Below are positions 19,407-30,800 of a stretch of 64,000 nucleotides of DNA, one piece after another. This DNA is from Fistulifera solaris. Its lineage: Eukaryota; Bacillariophyta; Bacillariophyceae; Naviculales; Stauroneidaceae. Every line of letters starts with the position of its first letter. Position 1 is the stretch's first letter. Made by a program: the position numbers and the translations under genes. The notes under the pieces are model-generated. The model ran no database searches. It was not told the DNA's origin and saw only the letters and a program-made list of their open reading frames with translations. The DNA lies in NCBI GenBank assembly GCA_030295235.1, contig AP026126.1, forward strand, positions 186,001 to 250,000. The letters are read 5' to 3'.

Positions 19407-20744
19407 ATGGTATCCAGCTCCAGCAAATCAAACAACGACTGGTCGAGTGGGAAGGGACTGCTTCCTGGGCGCGAAGTTCTCGGTCCGTTGATACTCATGG
19501 CGAGTACGCCGTGCGTGAGCATCATTTTCTTTCACGTTTGTGCGAATATGCAAGGAAACTTTATTGCATTTGCCAGTACTTGTATGGAAAAGGGTTTCTT
19601 TTCCTTTCTCAACGAGATCTGGCCGAATCCTTGGAATCCTATCGTTTGGAAATGGATTTTGACCTTCTTTGCGTTCCAGTTGTTTTTGATGAAAGCGGTT
19701 CCTGGAAAGACATTCGAGGGCAATTTAACGCCCACGGGGCACCGTCCCGTCTATACAGCCAACGGTACGGCTTGTTACCTAATTACATTACTCAGCATTC
19801 TCTTGCTGGGCTACACGGGTGCTTGGAATCCTGCTCAAGTTTATGATCACTTTGGAGAAATTCTCAGCAGCATGAATATCTTTGCTTGGTGTTTCTGCAC
19901 TATGCTTCTCATCAAAGGATACGTGGCTCCCAGTTCGACTGACGGTGGAACCACGGGTATTCTGGTGCAGGATTTCTTTTGGGGCATGGAATTGTATCCT
20001 CGCATCCTTGGTTGGGATGTGAAACTCTTCACGAATTGCCGAGCGGGGATGATGTTTTGGGCGGTTGGTATTCTGTGTTTTGCCTACAAGAATCACGAAC
20101 TGTACGGGCTGCAAGCTGGTATGGCTGTATCCGTAGCACTTCAGCTAGTTTACATTTCCAAGTTCTATCACTGGGAGATGGGATACATGTGCAGCATGGA
20201 TATTCAACACGATCGGGCCGGATATTACATTTGTTGGGGATGCCTTGTGTGGGTTCCTGCTGTCTACACAAGTCAGGCGTTCTACCTGACGAAAAATGCA
20301 CCGGACTTGAGTATCGGGGCAGCGCTGGCGATTTTCCTGGCTGGTTGGCTTTGTATTTTCATTAACTATGATTCCGACCAACAGCGTTTCTTGTTTCGAC
20401 AAACCAACGGACATTGCAAGATTTGGGGCAAAGTTCCGGACAAGATTGTTGCCAAGTACAAAACTTCGAGCGGTCAAACACGTGAATCGCTCTTACTTGT
20501 TGATGGCTGGTGGAAATTGTCGCGCCATTTTCATTACGTCCCCGAGATTCTGGCCTCGTTCTTTTGGTCGGTCTCAGCGTTGAACAGTGGTTTCGTCGGC
20601 CCTTACTTTTACACCATTTATTTGACAATCCTTTTGACCGATCGAGCCTTTCGTGACGATGACCGTTGCCGCAAAAAGTACGGTCGTCATTGGGAGGAAT
20701 ATTGTAAACAAGTTCCTTATAAGATTGTGCCGGGGGTCATCTAA
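19407..20744 (+). CDS. DHCR7: 7-dehydrocholesterol reductase (sterol delta-7 reductase)
   Basis: A 445-residue, multi-pass membrane protein of the ERG4/ERG24/DHCR7 family (usual length 430-475). Diagnostic stretches are LTPTGHRPVYTANGTACYL, FFWGMELYPRI, LLVDGWWKLSRHFHYVPEI, YFYTIYLTILLTDRAFRDDD and KYGRHWEEYCKQVPYKIVPG. The ending in PYKIVPGVI matches DHCR7 rather than the C14 reductase. The enzyme uses NADPH to reduce the delta-7 bond of sterol intermediates in the ER, a late step in phytosterol or cholesterol synthesis. About 8-9 hydrophobic segments are visible. The ATG at 19407 is the first in frame after stops and gives a short hydrophilic N-terminus. Confidence 0.92.
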   Translation: MVSSSSKSNNDWSSGKGLLPGREVLGPLILMASTPCVSIIFFHVCANMQGNFIAFASTCMEKGFFSFLNEIWPNPWNPIVWKWILTFFAFQLFLMKAVPGKTFEGNLTPTGHRPVYTANGTACYLITLLSILLLGYTGAWNPAQVYDHFGEILSSMNIFAWCFCTMLLIKGYVAPSSTDGGTTGILVQDFFWGMELYPRILGWDVKLFTNCRAGMMFWAVGILCFAYKNHELYGLQAGMAVSVALQLVYISKFYHWEMGYMCSMDIQHDRAGYYICWGCLVWVPAVYTSQAFYLTKNAPDLSIGAALAIFLAGWLCIFINYDSDQQRFLFRQTNGHCKIWGKVPDKIVAKYKTSSGQTRESLLLVDGWWKLSRHFHYVPEILASFFWSVSALNSGFVGPYFYTIYLTILLTDRAFRDDDRCRKKYGRHWEEYCKQVPYKIVPGVI

Positions 20745-21309
20745 ACTTGATTTACAGTGTGAATCTTTGCAGAACTACATATCAACGAGTTACAAATGTC
20801 CTAGAATGCTAACCAACAGTTCCATTACTTAAAGAGTCTATATACTTGCGGTTCGATTTCTCCCTTTCAGTTCATAGAGATGAGCCTCTTTACCATGAAG
20901 GAGACTAGCAAGCTAGCAAGCGGTTTCACCCTCTAGAAGTTACTCCGTACTACTTTCAAGGCAAGGACTGGTTACGCAGTAAGGTCGTGTCGCGATTTCT
21001 CAATGTCTACACTCTGTGTTACACGAAAGAGTCGCAACGAAAATCTCACACCATAGTAAAATACCCGCACCGGTCATAATGGGGAGCCGATTGATCAAAC
21101 AAAGTCCTCTTGACATTGTTTTTAATTTAATTATACAATTAAGAATAGGCAGTTCCAATGGTTCTTTTACTTTCATCATAGTTGATTGGGTTGTGGAGAA
21201 AGCTTATGATTCGATTCCACCCTTGCTTTTTTTACCGCAGAACATCGACTCACTCGAGAGCTGTATCTTAGACACAGAAGCGTCAAAGTTGTGGATATCG
21301 CATGAGTAG
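20745..21309. other. Intergenic region before the retrotransposon
   Basis: About 565 bases between the sterol reductase and the retroelement. Short open frames around 21016-21309 show no family signal. It may include the untranslated 5' part of the element. Confidence 0.4.
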
Positions 21310-24300
21310 CCTTCTATAAATAAAGAAGAGGTACACAGAAAAATCAAAGAAGTCTACGGAGACCATCCCCATAACAACGACGGCACCCATCTCACGGGAG
21401 GAATACCAGCGGACATTGATGCAAAATGGCAAGAATGGTACTACAAATTGGTATCTTACCCATCCCGTAGCTACATGCTGTCTAAATGTGCGACATCAAA
21501 AAGATTCCTAAACCTCCTAGTTGAAGAAATGAAGAATGTCCGAGTGCATAGAACAGCCAACTTTGAACGAGTAATTGTCTTCTGCATTGTCATCCTGGAA
21601 CGATGCCCAACAGTCAAGGGACATAAGAACATCACGAACAGGCTCAATGACCGAATGGACATGTGGGCAAACGAACATTTCGAAGCACTGTTTACGGACA
21701 CTTTGTACACAAAGGCATCGCGCTTCCCGGAAGTGCAAAGAATCGATGGAAGAGCTGGCACGACAATTCGACCTCACATTAAAGTCAGGAAGAACAAAAG
21801 AAGCAATGCAACAGCTCAAAACTACCCATCAAAAAGGCGGTGTACTTGACCCTGATGAAATCGATGAAAAAACAGGACGCAAAGTCATAGACGTGTTAGA
21901 AGAAAAACACCCTGAGATGCGAGTCCCTGACCTTGATCGACCCGGGGGGCACAGTGCTTTTGAACACCATGACAACCTCCCACCAGTGATACCGCCTTCG
22001 AATCTCATCAGATGCCATTGAAACAACGGCTACCAAGCTACACGGAAGTGGAGGACCAAGCGGGATTGATTCTGTCACATTCAAGAATTGGCTTCTTGCT
22101 CATGGCAAAGCATCCTACCTCTCAGAAAAGAAATGGCAGAATGGACGGAATGGATTTCTAATGGTAATCCACCATATGCAGCTATTCGGGCTCTGATGAA
22201 TGCTAGATTGATTGCTCTAGACAAAAAGCCAGGAATTCGGCCTGTTGCGGTTGGCGAAATCTTCCGAAGACTTATGGGTAAACGGTTCTTAAAGTCACAG
22301 GATACACTCGCGACCGTTGTTTGTGGAAATCTTAATCTTTATGGGGTTACCGTCCGAATGGAAGGCGCTGGTTCATGCAATGCACCAGAAATACATCAAG
22401 AAGCGCCAAGCAACAGCAGAAAAACAAATCACTCACTTGGAAGGCCACGATATATACCCTACAGCACTAGAAGTTCAAATGGAAGTTGAAGATACAGAAG
22501 AGATTTATGATTATGATGATTTCCTTGATGACGATCTAATTGAAGAATTTGTATCCGACCCCCGAATTAATGCTTTTGGTTGATGCACGAAATGCATTTA
22601 ATGAAATCAGCCGACTTTCACTTCTCTGGACTGTCCGCCATCTTTGGCCACAAGGATCTCGATTTGCATTCAATTGCTATCGCCATGCTTCAACTCTCTT
22701 CATTCGGAAACAAAATGAATTTGCCATGACGATCCAAAGCAGAGAAGGAGTTGCTCAAGGAGACCCCTTGAGCATGATCCTTTATGGACTAGCTCTTGCT
22801 CCAATTACCCAAACCATTCGCACCGAAGTCGATGACATTGTATCACCTTTCTACCGACGATGCAGCATTTGCAGGTAAAGCTTCCAGTATTGACAAGGCA
22901 ATGCAAATTCTTATGCAACTTGGTCCAGATCGCGGTTACTTCCCAGAACCCGAAAAGAGTATTGTTGTATGCCGTAAATCCGACGAACAAAGCTGCAAGC
23001 TCATTCTCGAGAAATATGGGTTTCAGTACACACGCCGGACATCGATACTTGGGAGGATTTATTGGCTCATCAGTCAAAACGCGACAAGTGGGTAACGGCA
23101 AAAATCAACGAATGGGTAAGCACTCTGACGACACTTTCCGAAGTTGCCAAAAGATACCCCCAAGCCGCCCTATTCAGGATTTTGTCGGTCACTCCAAATG
23201 GAATGGCAATACGTCCAAGGAGTCATTCCTGGAATATCTCATCTCTTTGCACCCCTTGAGAAATGCATCCAGAAGAAATTCCTCCCGGCACTACTTGGCG
23301 AAGATCAGCCGATCACGGGTGACTTGCGGGAAATTCTCTCTCTCAGCACAAAAGCAGCGGGGATTGGCATTTGGAACCCGGTAAAGACATGCGAACACAA
23401 CTTCTCTACCTCACAAGAAATCACGAAACTCATCTCAAACAGTTTATACAGCAACACAGAATTAAACGTTGGAGAGCATCTTTCACATGCCACAGTAGAG
23501 AAAAACAGTGCCGCAAAAATCCGATTTCAAAACGAAATTCAAACGCTTGACAAAATCTGTATTGGAAGACCAGATGAAAGGCGAAGACTTCTTCGAGCAA
23601 AATCGACAGGAATTTGGCTCTCGGTGCGTCCACAGACATTCACGGACACCCAACTCTCAAAAGACGAATTCCGTGACAGTCTACTTAATTCGCTCGGGAC
23701 TCCCAATTCTTGATATCCCCAAGAAGTGTGATGGATGCAATAAACCGTTTACAGTCGAACATGCATAACAATGCAAAAACGGTGGACTTGTTATCCAGAG
23801 ACACGATGATCTGAAAGCGGAATTCATGTCTCTTTGCACGCAAGCCTTTGGACCCAAATCTGTTCAGCGATGAGCCTACCATTCACACATTTGGCAACAG
23901 CAACAACAGTACACAGGTTCAAGAGCTTCGAGGAGATGTTTCGGCCTATGGCTTTTGGAATGAGAGACGAACGACCATTTTCGATGTCCGAGTTACTGAT
24001 ACCGACGCACCGTCATACAGAAACCGTGACCCGATTAAGGTTCTGGCTTCTCAAGAGCGTGAAAAGCGTAGCATGTACGGACCCCCTTGCCACGAACGCA
24101 GACGAGACTTCACTCCCCTGGTCTTTTCCATTGACGGAATGATGGGACAACAGGCTATTTCAGCATTGAGACAGCTTGCAAGAAAACTTCAGCGGAAGTG
24201 GAACAAGCCATACTCCGAGATCTGTGGCTTCATCCGGGCGCGCATGAGTCTTTCCCTGGTCAGGTCAGTTAGTATGCTTCTGCGAAATCCAAGAGAAGGA

Positions 24301-24360
24301 ATGCCAAAACGGAATCCCCCTCATTGGGAAACGGGCTCGGGACTGGCCCTCTACTAGCGC
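21310..24360 (+). mobile_element. Decayed non-LTR retrotransposon (LINE) with reverse transcriptase and restriction-like endonuclease
   Basis: Coding fragments in all three plus frames follow one protein order. First comes an N-terminal region (DAKWQEWYYKLVSYPSRSYM, KRFLNLLVEEMKN). The reverse transcriptase core has KPGIRPVAVGEIFRRLMGK (about 22220), LVDARNAFNEISR, EGVAQGDPLSMILYGLALAP and STDDAAF, the YADD-like catalytic box. A zinc-knuckle follows (CDGCNKPFTVEHA with a later Cys, about 23730). The C-terminal endonuclease-like region has RGDVSAYGFWNERR and FDVRVTD (about 23930-24000). RT followed by a zinc knuckle and a late restriction-like nuclease is the layout of R2/CRE-type LINEs. Many frame changes and stops make it inactive. 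No poly(A) tail or target duplication was found, so the ends are approximate. Confidence 0.75.
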
Positions 24361-24824
24361 ACTAAGGCTAGAGAGTTAGAACCAAAGCTTACTCAGGGAA
24401 GTGTCAGACTGAAATATATGTGAATGAAAAGTGGAAAATTCAGTCGAATGTCAAGATTAGATTCTGACGATTAAAAAATTAGGAATAAATATCAGTATAA
24501 AAAAAATAATAGCTATCAAGTGGTCCAATTTCCACAATTTTGGAGGTCTCTGACAAAAGTATTTTGCCGTGGAGGTCGATTGATGAAGAGATGTTTCGAC
24601 TATACAATATAATGTAGTTTCGTTGGAACATGTACTATTTGAACGAGACGACCTTTGCAAAAATAACCAGCCCTTTAATAGTAGATGACGACAAGGCTTC
24701 ATCATTACAAAGTATCGACAAATTAAAAAAAAGAGAGACCAATGAACAGCAAAACAGCTATCTGCAAAACATAAACACATTTAACTTGCAAAATAACGAC
24801 CCATCAAAAAGTGGAAACGGTAAA
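24361..24824. other. Spacer between retroelement and membrane-protein gene
   Basis: AT-rich. A possible A-rich 3' end of the element lies near 24470-24510. The frame of the next gene is open from 24630, but its Met at 24825 is preferred. Confidence 0.4.
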
Positions 24825-25764
24825 ATGAGTGAAAAAGAAAAGATCGTTCTGACATCGGCACCGCCACCGGTGCATTCGATTGCCGTCGTTTTCATCATGA
24901 CGATTGTGTTTGTAGGACTCTTTCCTTCGATGGAATCCGTCGATCGAGTTGCTACAGTAGATACCTTCACGCGTCGTGTCTTTCCCGACCTGATCACGGT
25001 AGAGCAGATGGCGTACATCCGCTTGGCAATCGCGGGAGTTATCTGGGCGACATCCTTCCACACCATGTGCCTCTCACCCGGTTGGATCCAAACCACCAAT
25101 TACCTCAAAGGAACGAGACTATTACGAGCCCCAAATACTTTGTATGGCATTAAAACGATGTTCCCATTTACTTCATGGGCTTGGAATATGTTGGGCGTTA
25201 GCTTTACATTATCGGGTTACATTGCCCTGAAACAAGAAGCATCGCCTCTGCTGTTACGGTCAGCTCTTTTTTTTCTGGGAAGCTTCGGCTCCTTTCAGTT
25301 TCTTAGTCGCCACCGTAATTCGATACGCCATCTGGCCGGGCGTTCTCAAGGGAGATGGTGACACGACGAATTTGAAAAAGCTGCGCAACAAGTTGATGCA
25401 CAATGCCAACGTCATGATGAGTCTCACCGAGGCCGCTCTACTCGGAGGTTTACCCGTTCATTGGAAACATGTTTCGATAGGTCCGTTGGTCGGAGTGGCT
25501 TACATACTGTTTACTTGGGCAATGTCCACATCGTGGAACGATACATCGAAAGTGGGACCCCAATTTATCTACTTCTTTTTTGACACAACGTTGCCGGGAT
25601 ACACACCCACCATTGCTTTGCTGGTGTTATTGTTGGTGCTCATGTTGTTTTTTAGCTTCTTTGCGGCGTGTGACTTTCTCCTTGGCTTAGTGCCATTCGG
25701 TGTTGTTGGTCATGCACTTTTTGCACTAGGACTTGGCTCGATCATGATGCGCTTTCGTGATTAA
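24825..25764 (+). CDS. Multi-pass membrane protein (FAR-17a/AIG1-like, tentative)
   Basis: From ATG 24825 the protein has about 6-7 hydrophobic segments. Conserved-looking parts are SFHTMCLSPGW, PFTSWAWNMLGVSFTLSGYIAL, WEASAPFSFLVATVIRYAIWPG, NKLMHNANVMMSLTEAALLGGLP and GPQFIYFFFDTTLPGY. The HN...E pattern in the middle recalls the FAR-17a/AIG1 family of membrane hydrolases, but this is a weak match. The first and second halves are in different frames: the T8 run at 25267-25274 has one T more than LFFWEASAP needs. A sequence indel is likely. An alternative start at 24630 would add a 65-residue hydrophilic tail. Confidence 0.55.
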
Positions 25765-25848
25765 GCAACAAACTCAATCAGTTTGTTTTCAATTTATTGT
25801 AGAAAGACCCTATTGCAATACTTAGAACAGGAAATGACCAATTTGACT

Positions 25849-27688
25849 CTAGCTAGATGTTCGGATACAAATGTAGATGTTAGCCCCCCGCAGCATCTGA
25901 TATAATAGTCCTGTTCTGAGCAAGAGCCTCCAGGGCGGCTTGCTTTTCTTTTGACAGTTTCCACGCCATCCACAACATACCCTTAAGAGAGGATTGGGGT
26001 GTTCTTGAAGACACATAAAGGTATTGCTCGACGCTGACCCACAACCCGAGTATAAGTAGTCCGCCAACAATATGTGAAAGTTGGAACAGCAGTTGCCGAT
26101 ACTGTACCGAGGTTTCATTTGAAACATCAGTGAACTCATGGCCGATAGCATCACCTCATCGGCACCACCAAAACGGTGAGCCATTTTTAACAATCCCGTG
26201 TCCGGAGTCACATCTTTTGTGTTTGTCACAAAGTTGAAGGTGTGTCGAAATTTTGTTCGTCGGTCCGTATTGTTGACGTAAGCGAGCTGATCTGCTAAAA
26301 CAGATTTGCTTTCAGTAGTAAACACAATGGTTGGATCAACATCGCTCTCGTGCTTGTTTGCTTGCCACAAATCATCCACTACTTGCATGTGCTCATCAAA
26401 TGAAAGACATTCACTCTCCTTGAGACACTTGTCGGAAGCTCGGATTGGGAGGCCGATGGATGCTTCTACGTTCAAATCATCGGGAACCACTTCGTCCAGA
26501 ATGTTGTGAAGCTGGTTGTAAGCGATCGGATTTGGTCGCATAGCGTATATTGCTGCAGCGTGTGCTACCTTATGGGTGGATGCCGCGTAATGATATCCAT
26601 CTCGATCGGCATCGAGTATCGCAATAGAATCTGCCGCTTTTCGCAGAATGGCAATGCGTGGATCGGTATCCGGTAGCTGGTCAATGATTTCGTGCGCCAA
26701 TTTAGATAACTTCTCCATTACAGGTTTTGGCGTTGCTGGAAACGGCTGAAATAGCGAAACTACTCGAATGATGCGGTCGTCCTTGTGTTCCTCCGGAAGT
26801 AAGCCCTCTTTCGTCAAAAACATTCTCGAATCATGCTTGGGCATTATCCAAGCGCTGTTCAAATCTTCGATCGTCAGAACACAGGGTGATGACGGAAAGA
26901 AAAAAGCATTGATGATCACCTCGATCACACGATACAAGAGGCCAAGAGGCCTTACTGAACACGCTGGCTTCGGCCGGTGCTTTGTTGATGAACAAAACTA
27001 TCCGGTCACTCAACAATCCCATCATGAGAGCCACGGCGGCCCCGCCCCGTATATTCGCCCCAATACCAATTCCAGCCAAATCGAAAATCGCATACTTGGT
27101 ATCTCGACTGCATTCAAAATCAAAAGGACCAATGTCATGTTGTTCGAGCTCTGTCGCCGTACAGGTTAATCGGACTTTGGCTTCCCGCTGTGCCAAACGA
27201 TTTTGGTGATAATGAAAGGCCAGATACGACAATCGAACGGCCCATATGCGAACTGCTTCCGCGTCATTGGCATCGGTTTCGTCCGTGCGTGTCACAAAAC
27301 GGGAGTCTTTCATACACATGGATTGACCCAGCAAATGGTGAGGAGCTTCTAGTAAATGATCCAGATCGACCAACATTCGTTGTGTCATCTCATCCGTGAT
27401 GCCTTCACGAATATTACCAAACCGTGGTCCTTTCAACCACTCTTCTGAATTATATTGAAAACAAGAAGGTCGTTTGGGAGTATCGATAGGTGTTGTAGTG
27501 CCAGGAACGTCGTCTTCGGGTAATATAATCGATTCAATGACTTCTCGAACACGAGGGAAATCGTAGGTGAATTGGGGTTGTAATACAGATTGAATTCGTT
27601 CCAAATCCAAAAATATAAAGACGAAGCGCATGATGAGTACACTGGCAAACGCCGTTAAGAGCGCGGGGAAAGCACGACTCTCTGTCAT
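25849..27688 (-). CDS. Type II membrane protein, fucosyltransferase-like (GT23/O-FucT fold, tentative)
   Basis: The N-terminus (MTESRAFPALLTAFASVLIMRFVFIFLD) is a signal-anchor. The luminal part has CFQYNSEEWLKGPRFGN, LSYLAFHYHQNR, GPFDFEC and AGIGIGANIRGG. It continues with CDRGDHQCFF, then IGLPIRASDKCLKESECLSF, IVFTTESKSVL, DVTPDTGLL, DEVMLSAMSSLMFQMKPRY and NCCSNFH. The RxSDK...E, TTES and MLSxxSSLxxQ...R order parallels the donor-binding motifs of FUT8/O-fucosyltransferases, so a Golgi/ER glycosyltransferase is inferred. Halves in two frames meet at an A6 run on plus (26900-26905), one base too long for QCFFFPSSPC. A paralogue lies at 37466-39250. This copy has no intron. Confidence 0.6.
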
Positions 27689-28162
27689 GGTTTTGAACGG
27701 CGTTTCTTTGTCAAGTATGCGATGCCACTACAGTATATCGGTCGGGCTCGCACAAGACCGGTAATTGCGACCGGCTTTTACAATATTGCTACAACTGCTT
27801 AGAAGGAAGAACAGGAGAGCTGTCGGAGGAGTTCCATCTTTCGTCAACCTCCTTATTGTTTTGTTGTGAAGGATGTCGGCGGCGGGTCATTATTTTTTCT
27901 GTTTTTGGTTTCCTAAAAAAATGCACATGTTCGGGTCATCGGTTCGAAAGTGACGTCTTATACTTGACCGATTGTGCGGGATGTTTCGTGGGACTGAGCG
28001 AAGACTTCCCGCCGCTTGCGTGAGAACTGCGCTTCTGTTTGATTTCATTCTTTTTGTGCGGGAAGCGTTGATAATCATTATAAGGTTAAAATCTATTATT
28101 TTGTCTCTTCTTTCTCACAATTCCTATCGTTCTCAAGATAGATAGAAAGCAGCTAAGCAACA
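27689..28162. other. Divergent intergenic region (fucosyltransferase-like gene / Ku70)
   Basis: 474 bases of shared upstream DNA. Contains TGACGTC at about 27951-27957 (a near-complete CRE). No gene seen. Confidence 0.4.
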
Positions 28163-30459
28163 ATGGGATCTGAATGGGGCGAGGAGGTAAGAAATTCTGG
28201 GAGGCCAGCATGATCATGAATGAAACGTCTAACGACGCGTATCATTTTATCGTATAGCCCGATTGGTTTAGCGATGGCAGCGAGGATGACGATGACAATA
28301 CGTCACAAGAAGAAGACGGAGCGCTGCATCTAGGATCCTTCCATTGCCTCATCCTTATCGATTGTGGATGTCCAGGAATGTTTGATCTTTGCCCCGCTTT
28401 GCAAAACCCGAATTTGGAAGAGGAATTGCTTTCCCCGATGGATTTTGTCGTCCAAGCTGCCGAGGGAATGGTGCGATCGAAAATTAAATCCACCATGATT
28501 ACCAAGACAGGAAAACGAGATGCATTTGGGATTCTCTTGTACAATACTCGCTGTCGTCGACCGGTAAATGAAGAAGAACCGTTACGCGACACACATGACA
28601 GTGATGAAGAGGATGATCATCTTCTCGTCGGTACTGTGCGAACACGAGCCACAACCGTACATACATGGATCCCTCTCGAGCCTCCGGGTGTCTCTACCGT
28701 AAAGGCGCTACGGATAGTCCAAGATGATCCTATTGTAGGACGCGAAAAGTCACTCGAGGAAATGTATAAATTGAGGAAAGAGGATGACGCGGACGAATGT
28801 GGTCATGGTTGGTCCGAAAATCCCTTACACACTGCGCTTTTGGAAGCCAAGGAAGTCTTTCAGTCCAGTAAGCACGTCAATCGGAAAACAAAGCAGCAAA
28901 TACTCGACACGAAGCAGATATGGATCTTTACGACAAACGACGATCCTTGCCAAGGAAACGAACAGCTGATCAACGTTGTCAAAACATCGATTGCAGATGC
29001 GCAAGAGGATGACATCCAGGTGTGTATTTGGCCGCTACCGTATGGTGATGTCAACGGTCACCCGCAGAAGACGGTACAACAATTTGATTACCAAAGGTTT
29101 TATGACGTTGTTGGAGCAGTGGCACCGCTCAAGAGAGATGATGATTCCCCTCAGTCGGACGAAGAGTTCAATTTGACAACCATCATTGATGATATGCAGT
29201 ATCGGTGGAAGAAGACAAACAAATCATTCGCTCTACCACTCTTATTGCCGAACTGGAAAACAAATCGAGATTACCCAGGAATATGGCTCGACGTTTTCAA
29301 ATTAGTGCAAGTCGGGAGACGCCCTCTAAAAGTACATGTACATCAGCAGACTGGTCGGTGAGTATTCTGACGTCGACACATAGTCCGATAAGTCGTTTTT
29401 ACAAACATCACTCATTGCTGTGTTAGAATGTTGACAAAGGTTGAGCTCATCTCCAATAGCACCGGACAGATTCTTTCGAAGAAAATCGGTGGGAAAGTAG
29501 TCGATCGGGCTGCGGCGTTGCAAGATCGAGTCATCAACTACGTTGAATTTGGTAATGAACGTGTTCTCATGTCCGATGAAGACAAGATGACTCTGAAGCA
29601 AGCCGCGAATGCTAACTCGGATTTTGCGAGTTTGATCTTACTTGGTTTTAAGAATGCAACGTCCATACCGGTGACGGACATGGTGGGACAGTCGTATTTC
29701 GCTTATCCCAATGACGAGCACACGGCGGGAAGTAAAGAGGCTTTTGCTTATCTACATGATAGTATGCTGCGAAAAGAAGTTTTAGCTATTGGAGAGATGC
29801 TTTCGAAAAAGACATCCACGTCACGACAAGTAGCCATTTGGGCGCTGGAAGAAAGTATAGACGAAGAAAGTGGTATTACAACACGCCCACCGGGGATGAT
29901 GATCGTGGAACTCCCTTTTGAAGAAGAAGTCCGACAAATCGGTGATGACGCTGCTGTGCAAGAGCTTTTGATGACAGGTACAAGTTTGGCGACTCCTGAT
30001 GTTGTTGATGCGTTCTTAGCTATTGTCGAAAAGCAAACGTATGATAGTGTCCGGATTGGTCAGAACTTTGAGAATGCCGATTTAACCATGGTTTGGGATT
30101 ATGTCGAGCACGTGGCGCTAGGTTTACCAATGCCTGCCAAGCGGACCGATTGGGATATTATTCCAGATGAAGCTGCGATATCAAAGCTTGTTTTACAGGA
30201 AGTAGAAAAGGTGGTCGGTCTTCTTCCCGAAGATGTCAAGCCTGAGAAGAAAAGTAAGCGGAAGAGAGAGCTGGTAGACGATGACTCAGGTGTTGATTGG
30301 GAAGCCGCCTATCACGAGGGTGCACTGGAAAAATGTAAATCAGAAGACATCAAGAAGAAGCTAAGGTCTATGGGATTGAAAGTCAGTGGAAGAAAAAGTG
30401 AGCTATTAGAGAGACTCATGCCGTTTCTCCATGAAGAGTTTAATGACAAAGAAAACTGA
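28163..30459 (+). CDS. XRCC6: Ku70 (XRCC6), DNA end-binding protein, three exons
   Basis: The exons are 28163-28186, 28258-29357 and 29427-30459, and all junctions are in phase. The 718-residue product has an acidic start and a Ku70 N-terminal von Willebrand-like domain (SFHCLILIDCGCPGMF, AFGILLYNT, then TKQIWIFTTNDDP). A Ku core follows (LVQVGRRPLKVHVHQQTGR, ISNSTGQILSKK) with MVGQSYFAYPND and PPGMMIVELPFEEEVR. A C-terminal SAP motif is present (CKSEDIKKKLRSMGLKVSGR). Ku70 pairs with Ku80 to ring broken DNA ends in non-homologous end joining and at telomeres. It is about 100 residues longer than human Ku70 (609) owing to acidic inserts. Ku80 is not in the window. Confidence 0.92.
28187..28257 (+). 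other. Ku70 intron 1
   Basis: 71 nt, GTAAGA...TATAG. It separates an eight-codon first exon from the rest. Confidence 0.75.
29358..29426 (+). other. Ku70 intron 2
   Basis: 69 nt, GTGAGT...GTTAG, phase 2. Splicing rejoins QQTGR with MLTKVEL. Confidence 0.85.
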
Positions 30460-30800
30460 AATGGTGGTGAGTTTCTTTCTTCTTATGAGTCTACAGACTG
30501 CGCCTGCCTAATTTTGTGACTAGATTTGCATTGTGCGATTTCTTTTCTATACGTTAATAGACTAGTCGGTAGACCTACGTATACATGCACAATTCGTACA
30601 CAAGGACGTGATAAGCCTATGGAATTAATAACCCTAGCGACAACAGCGAGTCCTGAGTCCTAAGAAATCTGTCGTCTGTCCCTCGATGGGACCGATACAT
30701 CGACCAATCAAACTATTTTTTCATTTTGATTTTGTTTGCGCGAATCTTTCCGTTTTGCATGATAACAACAAAAAGACGAATCCTTCTAGCGTGCAGCACA
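30460..30800. other. Intergenic region between Ku70 and BCP1/BCCIP genes
   Basis: 341 bases on the same strand. No terminator, repeat or RNA gene was recognised. An in-frame upstream ATG for the next gene lies at 30759. Confidence 0.4.

Noticed and set aside
20848-20870. GGTTCGATTTC-like B box suggesting a tRNA
   Set aside because: No matching A box, acceptor stem or anticodon arm could be drawn around it.
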